Shown here piece after piece: positions 1-5,920 of a DNA stretch of 12,372 bases. This DNA is from Thermotogaceae bacterium (GTDB taxonomy: Bacteria > Thermotogota > Thermotogae > B21-G9 > HyVt-16). The notes below the pieces were generated by a model, which did no database searches, was not told the DNA's origin, and worked only from the letters and a program-made list of their open reading frames with translations. Made by a program: the position numbers and the translations under genes. The first letter of the stretch is position 1. Each line of letters opens with the position of its first letter. The stretch spans positions 1-12,372 of the forward strand of contig DQYP01000245.1 of NCBI GenBank assembly GCA_011043375.1. The letters are read 5' to 3'.

Positions 1-144
1 AAATTGTACAAAGTTTCACAGGTTATAGCACGGGTTTATGATCCAGAAAATATACAATTGTTTGAATCTTCGGATATAGATACCATTTGCCCAATGAAAC
101 TTGCCATGGAAAAATTGATTGAGGATTTTGGGGAGGTAATCTGA
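1..144 (+). CDS. trkA: TrkA potassium-uptake regulator, first subunit (C-terminal fragment)
   Basis: This is the last 47 codons of a gene that begins before the window and ends at TGA 142-144. The visible protein has the end of an RCK/TrkA N-terminal Rossmann domain: an IARVYDPEN segment, matching the family pattern in which a strand is followed by R and N/D-P-E, then residues near ICPMKLAMEKLIEDFG. It stops directly after this helix, so no RCK_C domain follows. That is the architecture of the short TM1088A-type subunit of Thermotoga, which in crystals forms a two-subunit ring with the longer TM1088B-type protein (recalled, not searched). The next gene starts at the very next base, so the two are probably translationally coupled and made in matched amounts. 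The call rests on the fragment plus the neighbouring trkA and trkH genes. Confidence 0.82.
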   Translation, partial: KLYKVSQVIARVYDPENIQLFESSDIDTICPMKLAMEKLIEDFGEVI

Positions 145-810
145 TTGAAAATAATACTCGTTGGTGGTGAGAGAATTACCTATTATTTGGCGAGATCTTT
201 CATAAATAAAGGCTATAAAGTTGTAGTGATCCATAAAAATCGTGCTTTTTGTGAAGAACTATCTAAAACTTTGAAAGCACTTATAATTAATGGTAATGGT
301 AGTAAAAGAGAGATACTTGAACAAGCTGAACCCATGAGAAATGATATAGTCGTTGCGTTGACTCCAAGAGATCAGGATAATTTTATAATATGCCAACAAG
401 CGATGAATATTTTCTCTGTGGAAAGGACCCTTGCTTTAGTGAATGATCCTGAAAATCTCAAGATCTTCAAGGAGCTTGGCATAAAAAATGCTATAAGTAC
501 TACGGATTTGATAGCCTCTCTCGTGGAACAAAAATTATCGGTTGAAGAAATCATAAACTTAACGCCAGTTGAAGAAGGGAAAATCAACATAACTGAGATA
601 GTCCTAAGTGGTGATTCACCAGTTGTTGGAAAAAAACTGAGAGATGCGAATTTACCCAAAGGGTCCATAATAGGCAGTATTATAAGAGGTAACGAGATAA
701 TAATCCCCTATGGTGATACTGTGCTGAAGGAAGGAGATAAGCTTTTGTTGATCTCGCTTTTGGAAGTACAATCAAAGGCTTTAAGTCTTTTAAGACCTGA
801 GGCAATATAG
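145..810 (+). CDS. trkA: TrkA potassium-uptake regulator, second subunit (RCK_N + RCK_C)
   Basis: This 221-residue cytosolic protein gates the TrkH potassium channel by binding nucleotide. Residues 1-118 form an RCK_N Rossmann domain: strand IILVGGE at the N-terminus, GNGSKREILEQA at 50-61 (family G-D/N-A/G-T/S pattern), VVALTPRDQDN at 69-79 and VNDPENLKIF at 99-108. Residues about 145-215 form an RCK_C domain with VVGKKLRDANLPKGSIIGSI and a GDTVLKEGDKLLLI end. The glycine loop is GGERIT rather than GxGxxG, and the usual acidic residue ending strand 2 is His (VVIHKN). As I recall, a similar glycine loop occurs in Thermotoga TM1088B, so it looks like a subfamily trait. The start is TTG 145, adjacent to the preceding stop, with GGGAGGT at 131-137 spaced 7 bases away; no better start exists. 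Confidence 0.9.
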   Translation: MKIILVGGERITYYLARSFINKGYKVVVIHKNRAFCEELSKTLKALIINGNGSKREILEQAEPMRNDIVVALTPRDQDNFIICQQAMNIFSVERTLALVNDPENLKIFKELGIKNAISTTDLIASLVEQKLSVEEIINLTPVEEGKINITEIVLSGDSPVVGKKLRDANLPKGSIIGSIIRGNEIIIPYGDTVLKEGDKLLLISLLEVQSKALSLLRPEAI

Positions 811-833
811 ACGATATGTGGAGGGAAACATAG

Positions 834-2345
834 TTGAAAGACTCAGAGTATTCCATAATGTTAAAGAGGACTTATTCACATATTCTTGGTTACACCGGAA
901 ATATGTTGATAGGCTTTTCAATAGTTTTGATGATACCAGTGATTTTTTGTTTTCTATATCCAGATGAATGGAAGAATTCTTGGTATTTCGTTGAATCTTC
1001 TGTCATAACATTTATAATTGGATTTGCCCTGAGATACCCAAATAAAACTGACAAGAACAATGTTCTTACTGTGAAAGAAGGTGCAATAGTTGTTCTATTG
1101 GTATGGACTTTGAATATCCTGTTCTCTGCTCTTCCATTCATGTTTTCGCATACTTTGAATTTTACTCAAGCGGTTTTCGAAGCCACAAGTGGTTGGACTA
1201 CAACTGGTCTAACTGTTGTGGATGTAACGAAGATCTCTAAATTACTGTTGATATGGCGAAGTTTAATGCAGTATTTTGGCGGAGCGGGGTTCGCTATAAT
1301 AGTAACCTCCTCGATAATTGGGCCTGCTGGCTTCGGTTTCTATCATGCCGAAGGTAGAACCGATAATCTTTTGCCGAACGTGAAGAAGTCTGCAAAGATG
1401 ATAATGCTGATCTATGGTACATACGCAATCTTAGGAATGTTTTTTTATGTACTAGCCGGTATGAAATTTTTTGACGCTTTTAATCACTCTCTTACTGCAC
1501 TTGCAACTGGTGGTTTTTCTACGAGAGTCAATAGTATAGGTGAATTCAACAGTAAAACTATAGAGTTCATTACCATAATTTTGATGGTGTTGGGGACAAC
1601 TGGATTTGGAGTACATTTCACGTTATGGAAAGGCGATTTTAAAACGTTCATAAAGAATCCTGAACCTTGGCTGCTCTTCTCTTTAATCCTTTTCTTCACG
1701 CCTTTTGTAACAAACAATTTATCAAGTATATTTCCAAATTTCAGTGAAGCTTTCAGACACTCCCTATTCCAAGATATTTCTGCTTTGACCGGTACAGGTT
1801 TTTCAACGGTTTCTTTCAATAATTGGCCGGGTTTTTCGATGATGGCCTTGATCATACTGATGATAATAGGTGGGGGAATGGATTCCACATCTGGTGGATT
1901 GAAATTATACCGGGTTTTTGTGCTTTTGAAGTTGATAGTCATAGAGGTTACTTCATTTTTCTTACCTAAGAATGTTGTTAAAAGTTATGTCGTTTGGAAA
2001 GGACAAATGAAGAGGATCATAGACTCTTCGACTATTAAAGAAATACTACTTATATTTGCGTTGTATTTTATAACGTACATAACCGGTGTAATGATACTCC
2101 TTGGGCACGGTTACAGTGTCATGGACAGCCTCTTTGAATTTGCCTCTGCATTGAGCACTGTTGGATTATCCGTTGGAATTACTACCCCTAATGCCCCAAT
2201 TAGTGTGCTTTGGACTGAGACTGTGGGGATGTTTTTAGGAAGATTGGAATTCATGGTAGTCCTATACGCGCTCGCTAAAATGTTCAGAGATATAGATATT
2301 TTGATAATGGAAAGAAAGGAAACAAAGAGAATAAAGAGTGATTAA
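834..2345 (+). CDS. trkH: TrkH-family potassium transporter, membrane pore subunit
   Basis: This 503-residue polytopic membrane protein is the ion-conducting subunit of Trk potassium uptake. The fourfold channel repeat is visible in its four pore loops: TTGLT near 123-127, TGGFST near 225-230, TGTGFST near 319-325 and STVGLS near 441-446, each with the conserved filter glycine. The intramembrane gating loop of the third repeat is GGGMDSTSGGLK at 346-357, close to the family GG..GSTAGG pattern. Several hydrophobic helices separate the loops, and the C-terminus is short and basic. The start is TTG 834, supported by GGAGGG at 820-825; a downstream ATG at 858 lacks a ribosome site. It lies 23 bp after trkA in one operon, so the TrkA ring encoded just upstream should dock on this protein. 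Its stop overlaps the convergent neighbour's stop by 4 bp. Confidence 0.95.
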   Translation: MKDSEYSIMLKRTYSHILGYTGNMLIGFSIVLMIPVIFCFLYPDEWKNSWYFVESSVITFIIGFALRYPNKTDKNNVLTVKEGAIVVLLVWTLNILFSALPFMFSHTLNFTQAVFEATSGWTTTGLTVVDVTKISKLLLIWRSLMQYFGGAGFAIIVTSSIIGPAGFGFYHAEGRTDNLLPNVKKSAKMIMLIYGTYAILGMFFYVLAGMKFFDAFNHSLTALATGGFSTRVNSIGEFNSKTIEFITIILMVLGTTGFGVHFTLWKGDFKTFIKNPEPWLLFSLILFFTPFVTNNLSSIFPNFSEAFRHSLFQDISALTGTGFSTVSFNNWPGFSMMALIILMIIGGGMDSTSGGLKLYRVFVLLKLIVIEVTSFFLPKNVVKSYVVWKGQMKRIIDSSTIKEILLIFALYFITYITGVMILLGHGYSVMDSLFEFASALSTVGLSVGITTPNAPISVLWTETVGMFLGRLEFMVVLYALAKMFRDIDILIMERKETKRIKSD

Positions 2346-2875
2346 GCCTTTTCTGTGTTTCTGATGTAATCATCTATTATCTTTGCTATCTCAAATCTCG
2401 ACTTGTTTCCAGTGTATATGGTGATATCTGAGTATCTGTTCAAAATATCGTTTCTCGCCATGTATTCTTTTTTTATTCTTGTTACCAACTCTTCATCCTG
2501 TTTGATCATTGAAAAAATCACGGGTTTTCTCTTGATGTTTCTGTTTACTGCGCTTTTTAAATCGGTCTTCAAGTATATTATCTTCCCGTTTTGTTTCATC
2601 AGTTCTACTAACTCTTCATTTAATCCGCTGTTTGCAGCAACGGAAATAACGTATCCTTTGATTTTAGTGAGTCTTTTCAAGATTCTATTTTCAATACTTT
2701 TCAAACCAACAATACCGTTATCCATGAAAACCTTTCTTATGCTTTTGCCACTTTCCAACTCTATGAGCTCATCGGAATCAATGGTTGGATAACCAAAATC
2801 ATCCCTTAAAATCCTCAACACACTGGTTTTCCCTACTCCGAAGAATCCAAGTAAAAAATATGTATTTTTCAGCAT
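2342..2875 (-). CDS. Shikimate-kinase-like P-loop protein with degenerate substrate site
   Basis: This 177-residue protein has the size and fold pattern of shikimate kinase. Walker A is GFFGVGKT at 10-17, the DSDELIE motif at 33-39 matches the family D.D..IE substrate/Mg site, and RNDILNRYSDITI at 141-153 matches the C-terminal R...Y...A/S-D element. Three shikimate-contacting features differ: the F-R pair before the conserved Glu is L58-K59 (Glu is E62), the Gly-Gly-Gly loop appears as A80-A81-N82, and the lid R-P is K117-P118. A nucleotide kinase fold is well supported, but phosphorylation of shikimate is doubtful. It is the last gene of the minus-strand run, 28 bp after yjbQ. AAGGAG lies 16-17 bases before the ATG, an unusually long gap, but an in-frame TAA just upstream fixes this start. 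An aroK annotation would be family-level only. Confidence 0.72.
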   Translation of the reverse strand: MLKNTYFLLGFFGVGKTSVLRILRDDFGYPTIDSDELIELESGKSIRKVFMDNGIVGLKSIENRILKRLTKIKGYVISVAANSGLNEELVELMKQNGKIIYLKTDLKSAVNRNIKRKPVIFSMIKQDEELVTRIKKEYMARNDILNRYSDITIYTGNKSRFEIAKIIDDYIRNTEKA

Positions 2876-2903
2876 TTTTTAGTTATAATCACTCCTTTGT
2901 TCT

Positions 2904-3305
2904 TTATTTTTGTGAATCTACGATCTGAACAAAAAATTTTCTCGTTCTTGGTCCGTCGAACTCACAGAAAAAAATGCCTTGCCAGGTCCCAAGAACCAGG
3001 TTACCTGAATCTATTGGAATTACAACACTTGCACCAATTATTGAGGACTTTATATGGGCATCGGAATTACCTTCAATGTGGGTATAGTTGTCACCTTCTG
3101 GTATCAATTGTGACAATTTGCTTATAATGTCTCTTTTTACGCTACTGTCAGCATTTTCATTTATTGTTACAGCTGCAGTTGTGTGAGGTACGTATACCAA
3201 ACAGATTCCATTCTTTACACCGGATTTTTTGACAATCTGCCTGATACTACCTGTTATATCGATCATTTCGATTTTGCTGTGCGTCCTGAGTGTTTCAATA
3301 TACAC
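2904..3305 (-). CDS. YjbQ/UPF0047 family protein
   Basis: This 133-residue protein is full length for the UPF0047/YjbQ family, a small compact beta fold that forms trimers in solved structures. All family signatures are present: PHTTAAVTINENAD at 40-53, HIEGNSDAHIKSS at 76-88 and LGTWQGIFFCEFDGPR at 105-120. They carry the conserved histidines H41, H76 and H84, proposed to line a metal or active site. Family members are often named secondary thiamine-phosphate synthase because some E. coli yjbQ alleles rescue thiE mutants, but the physiological role is not settled and nothing nearby suggests thiamine synthesis. The start is GTG (3303-3305), with GGAGG 6 bases upstream on the minus strand. It begins 13 bp after minE, and its Shine-Dalgarno lies within that gap, so translation is probably coupled. 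Confidence 0.9.
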   Translation of the reverse strand: MYIETLRTHSKIEMIDITGSIRQIVKKSGVKNGICLVYVPHTTAAVTINENADSSVKRDIISKLSQLIPEGDNYTHIEGNSDAHIKSSIIGASVVIPIDSGNLVLGTWQGIFFCEFDGPRTRKFFVQIVDSQK

Positions 3306-3318
3306 AGTTATCCTCCTT

Positions 3319-3561
3319 TCACCGATCTTTAGTGACAGTAACCACCAATACCAAGTAACCGGGGCCTTCTTCGTAATTGATTTTAACGTTTTCTCTCGGT
3401 ATGTTTAAAATATCAGAGATATCAGCTGTTACCGCCTTTTCTATTTTCTCGATTCTATCGTCGTGATATCCATCCTTCGACACATTTGGAACTATGGTGC
3501 GTTTTCTACTTGACAATATAGATTGAAGACGATCTTTAGCAGAAGATCTTGTCTCTTTCAT
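3319..3561 (-). CDS. minE: Cell division topological specificity factor MinE
   Basis: MinE stimulates MinD ATP hydrolysis and drives MinD off the membrane, placing the division inhibitor. The 80-residue protein contains the MinD-contact helix SAKDRLQSILSSRKR (7-21), matching the E. coli IAKERLQ segment, and then the topological-specificity beta domain from about 33 with IEKAVTADISDI, a glycine turn EEGPGY and LVLVVTV. The N-terminus is about ten residues shorter than E. coli MinE and has only MKETRS ahead of the contact helix, so the usual hydrophobic amphipathic membrane-targeting helix is absent. An in-frame TAA two codons upstream of the ATG, and GGAGG 7 bases before it, fix the start. It follows minD by 13 bp and precedes yjbQ by 13 bp. 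Confidence 0.92.
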   Translation of the reverse strand: MKETRSSAKDRLQSILSSRKRTIVPNVSKDGYHDDRIEKIEKAVTADISDILNIPRENVKINYEEGPGYLVLVVTVTKDR

Positions 3562-3574
3562 TTTTTAGCCTCCA

Positions 3575-4384
3575 TCAGTCTTTTGAAAATAATGTTTTTA
3601 AAAACCCCAAAAGTCCGCTTTTCTCAAAGAGATCTATATCTGCTTCAACTGGGATCAATTCGCCTTGTAATCTTTTAACTATGTTACTAAACACTTTGCT
3701 CACCTTACTGTTACCATCCAAAACGATAGGAACTCCTTTGTTTGTTGCTATTATCATTTCATCTGAATCTGGAATGATACCTATGACATCAATCGAAAGG
3801 GCATTTTCAATATCTTTTTTTGTCAACATGTTTCCATTCTTCATCAAATTGAATTTTACTCTGTTTATGATAACCTTGATGTTCGTATCAGGCATTCCTT
3901 GAGCTTCTAACAATCCTATAACTCTGTCGGCATCTGTTATGGCAGGAAGCTCAGGGTTTGTAACGACTATGGCTTCTTCCGCTGGAATAGTCGCATTTTT
4001 GAATCCTTTTTCGATACCTGCTGGACAATCGATCAGGATGTAATCGAAGTGTTCTTCTATCCTCTCAATAACTCTTTCCATATCATTATGGGAAACCATA
4101 TCTTTCGTTGCAACTTGTGAAGCAGGAAGAAAAAATAGGTTTTTGACTCCTGGATGCCTTATTAATGCTTCCAAGGGTTCTACCATATCGTTTATAACAT
4201 CCATTATCGTGTAGTTTATATGATCTTCCAAACCCAACAAAACGTCGAGATTCTTAAGACCAATATCTGCATCTATCAAACAAACTCTTTCGCCACTTTT
4301 AGCAAGTTCCGTTCCAAGATTGGCTGTGATTGTTGTTTTACCTACCCCGCCTTTTCCGGATGTGATCACTATTTTCCTTGTCAT
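3575..4384 (-). CDS. minD: Septum site-determining ATPase MinD
   Basis: MinD is a membrane-cycling ATPase of the ParA/MinD group; dimers with ATP bind the membrane, recruit MinC and are released by MinE. The 269-residue protein has the deviant Walker A KGGVGKTT at 11-18 with signature lysine K11, the switch residues D38 and D40 in LIDADIGLKNLD, and Walker B DYILIDCPAG at 114-123. The C-terminus (about 255-269) is an amphipathic membrane-targeting helix, KSGLLGFLKTLFSKD, complete and typical. The ATG start has AAGGGATG 4 bases upstream. minC is not adjacent and must lie elsewhere if present. minD sits 50 bp after tmcAL and has its own candidate promoter at 4434-4442, so minDE may be transcribed both with and without tmcAL. 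Confidence 0.96.
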   Translation of the reverse strand: MTRKIVITSGKGGVGKTTITANLGTELAKSGERVCLIDADIGLKNLDVLLGLEDHINYTIMDVINDMVEPLEALIRHPGVKNLFFLPASQVATKDMVSHNDMERVIERIEEHFDYILIDCPAGIEKGFKNATIPAEEAIVVTNPELPAITDADRVIGLLEAQGMPDTNIKVIINRVKFNLMKNGNMLTKKDIENALSIDVIGIIPDSDEMIIATNKGVPIVLDGNSKVSKVFSNIVKRLQGELIPVEADIDLFEKSGLLGFLKTLFSKD

Positions 4385-4403
4385 TTTTCATCCCTTCCTT
4401 GGA

Positions 4404-4425
4404 TTGCGAAGCTTTATCGCAAAGC
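4404..4425 (-). other. Two overlapping, mutually exclusive hairpins in the minD leader
   Basis: On the minus strand GCTTT-GCGAT-AAAGC (4411-4425) forms a 5-bp stem with a 5-base loop. TTGCG...CGCAA (4404-4422) forms another 5-bp stem around a 9-base loop. They share bases, so only one can form at a time. No U-run follows, so this is not an obvious terminator. It may be a 5' stabiliser or a weak switch, or chance. Confidence 0.4.
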
Positions 4426-4433
4426 TTTTAATT

Positions 4434-4442
4434 ATTATAGCA
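4434..4442 (-). promoter_or_regulatory. Candidate extended -10 promoter for minDE
   Basis: On the minus strand these bases read TGCTATAAT, a perfect TATAAT with the TGn extension. It spans the tmcAL stop codon, about 50 bases upstream of minD. No good -35 hexamer is seen at 16-18 bases, which an extended -10 can tolerate. Initiation about 7 bases downstream would start the transcript at about 4427, right at a small hairpin. Confidence 0.5.
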
Positions 4443-5724
4443 TTTGAATCACTGGAATTCTCATATCTCTCTCACCTTTTTTGTATCGCGGGTTTTTATA
4501 GAATAGACTGTAAATATTCGTTGCCATCACATCCCTCTTGAACTGTTCAATGTATAGATCTTTTTTCAGAAATACTGGTTTATCCTTGGATTTTAATACT
4601 TTCAGTAGCACCTTCTCATATAGCGACGGAGTTGAGATCAAAGGTATTGAACTCTTCTTTTTAGCTATGGCCAAAAGTTCTCTGCCTTTAGTTGTGAACC
4701 CAAGCACTCTTATGTACTGCGGCCCTAATCTATTGCTTTCTTTTATGAGCCACTCAGTTATTTTGAAAATTGGATACAATGACAACCTTCTGAGTTTTGT
4801 AAAGGTAAACCTTTTTGATTTTACAAGCTCGAGCAACTCTTTCAGATTCGCAGCTTGTCTTGAGAACTTTGAAAATCTTTGATCTAATCCTTCAACGAAT
4901 CCATAAAACTTTGAAAAATCTTTTCTTTCCATCGTTCGCATTATTCCCAACACTAAAGGAGCCATGTTTTCATAAAATATTGGTCCTCTCCCACTGTCAA
5001 ACTCCCTCTTTATTATTTCTCTGCTAATCTCTGGAAGATGGTCTAAAACTTTATAATTCGAAAGCTCTAACATTTTTCTCACCGCACTCGCACTGGAGAA
5101 CCTTCCTTTGAACTCCTCATCCGAGTATTTCGCTCCCACTCTTTTTATGCAAGAGAATTTTATCTTTGAATTGTAAAGATTCAAAGCCCTTATATACTCA
5201 AGACCAAGTATATCATTCGAGTTTTCTATTATATCTATAATTGAAGGATCAATAGATATCGATAGTTTCTTAACCAAATTCTTCAATGCCATTTTACGCG
5301 CATTGGGAAATGATAATCCCATTTTCATTCCCTTTCTTATCTCTTTTTGCAGCTGATCTTTATATACTATGGTTATGTTCGCTATCTTTTCAAGAACATC
5401 TTCCCTTGCCGATTCACTTCCAAAAACGATGTCAGTAATCACACCAAATCTTTCCAATATGCCAACTGCACCTATAGCAAAGCCACCTGCATCTTGAATT
5501 GAATAAATCAATGGTAATTCAATAACAATATCCACACCGCTTTTCAAAGCGATCTCCGCACGAGCAAATTTGTCTATTATAGAGGGCTCACCACGTTGAA
5601 CAAAATTACCACTCATGACAGCTACAACGTAATCTGGTGAAATTTTTTCAATGGACTTTCTTAAATGGTAAAGATGACCATAATGAAAAGGATTGTATTC
5701 AACTATTATCCCAAGTACTCTCAT
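4435..5724 (-). CDS. tmcAL: tRNA(Met) cytidine acetate ligase TmcAL (YlbM)
   Basis: TmcAL makes N4-acetylcytidine at wobble position 34 of elongator tRNA-Met using ATP and acetate through an acetyl-adenylate. The 429-residue protein opens with the nucleotidyltransferase fold: IIVEYNPFHYGH at 6-17 carrying the HxGH ATP-binding motif (H14, H17), then SGNFVQRGEPSIIDKFARAE at 38-57 and the DIVIELP strand. Later family segments are NDILGLEYIRAL (170-181) and FSSASAVRKML (209-219), matching the SS-x-x-IR nucleotide-binding pattern. The basic, helix-rich C-terminal half is expected to bind tRNA, and the length is close to the B. subtilis protein. It is the first gene of the minus-strand run. An in-frame TGA five codons upstream makes the ATG the first possible start, but no clear Shine-Dalgarno precedes it. 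Confidence 0.93.
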   Translation of the reverse strand: MRVLGIIVEYNPFHYGHLYHLRKSIEKISPDYVVAVMSGNFVQRGEPSIIDKFARAEIALKSGVDIVIELPLIYSIQDAGGFAIGAVGILERFGVITDIVFGSESAREDVLEKIANITIVYKDQLQKEIRKGMKMGLSFPNARKMALKNLVKKLSISIDPSIIDIIENSNDILGLEYIRALNLYNSKIKFSCIKRVGAKYSDEEFKGRFSSASAVRKMLELSNYKVLDHLPEISREIIKREFDSGRGPIFYENMAPLVLGIMRTMERKDFSKFYGFVEGLDQRFSKFSRQAANLKELLELVKSKRFTFTKLRRLSLYPIFKITEWLIKESNRLGPQYIRVLGFTTKGRELLAIAKKKSSIPLISTPSLYEKVLLKVLKSKDKPVFLKKDLYIEQFKRDVMATNIYSLFYKNPRYKKGERDMRIPVIQML

Positions 5725-5746
5725 AACGGCTGAGCGTCAAAAAATA

Positions 5747-5767
5747 CTTTTCACAATGTGAGAAAAG
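5747..5767. promoter_or_regulatory. Near-palindromic operator-like site upstream of tmcAL
   Basis: The core TCACAATGTGA (5751-5761) is a perfect 5-1-5 palindrome. The outer arms CTTTT and AAAAG extend the symmetry with one unpaired G at 5762. On the minus strand it sits directly upstream of a weak -10-like TATTTT (5741-5746), about 20 bases before the tmcAL ATG, a position suited to a repressor. No specific regulator is recognised. Confidence 0.4.
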
Positions 5768-5855
5768 ATAAAAATTCGCTCTTCCTCCCTTCAAAACATG
5801 TTTGTTTTATACAACATCCTGTATTTCCTGTCAAATGCTTGTACAAAGAAGTATC

Positions 5856-5901
5856 CAAAATGATGGGATTCTTCAAAAATTATATCATTTTGTGCTAAAA
5901 T
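5856..5901 (+). promoter_or_regulatory. Candidate apgM (and pil operon) promoter flanked by a 9-bp inverted repeat
   Basis: An extended -10, TGCTAAAAT, lies at 5893-5901, with a weak -35-like TTCAAA at 5872-5877 (18-base spacer). The inverted repeat CAAAATGAT (5856-5864) and ATCATTTTG (5884-5892) brackets the -35 and abuts the extended -10, with half-site centres 28 bp apart. Transcription would start near 5908, leaving a very short leader that is mostly ribosome site. Confidence 0.45.
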
Positions 5902-5907
5902 CATTGT

Positions 5908-5916
5908 GGAGGTGAT
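5908..5916 (+). promoter_or_regulatory. Shine-Dalgarno that sets the apgM start
   Basis: GGAGGTGAT is an almost full match to the 16S rRNA tail. Its GGAGG ends 8 bases before GTG 5921. It overlaps the earlier in-frame GTG 5906, which therefore is unlikely to be the start. Confidence 0.8.
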
Positions 5917-5920
5917 CTCG

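Noticed and set aside
1484..1942. 152-codon open frame antisense to trkH
   Set aside because: It lies wholly within a strongly supported membrane-protein gene, shows no recognisable domain and has no convincing ribosome site; its length comes from the codon pattern of trkH.
4404..4428. Intrinsic terminator between tmcAL and minD
   Set aside because: Stems are only 5 bp and no U-run follows on the minus strand. The T-rich bases lie on the + side, where no gene ends.
5751..5761. CRP- or Rex-type binding site
   Set aside because: Those sites have TGTGA/TTGTGA half-sites facing inward around about six bases; here the halves are in the opposite order with a single central base. Kept only as an unnamed palindrome.
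5794..5846. Short palindromes AAACATGTTT and TTGTACAA in the divergent intergenic region
   Set aside because: At 8-10 bp in AT-rich DNA they are expected by chance, and neither is placed well relative to a promoter element.
5906..5920. Upstream GTG 5906 as the apgM start
   Set aside because: It would overlap the strong GGAGGTGAT ribosome site, leave no room for a site of its own, and add residues not expected at the ApgM N-terminus.
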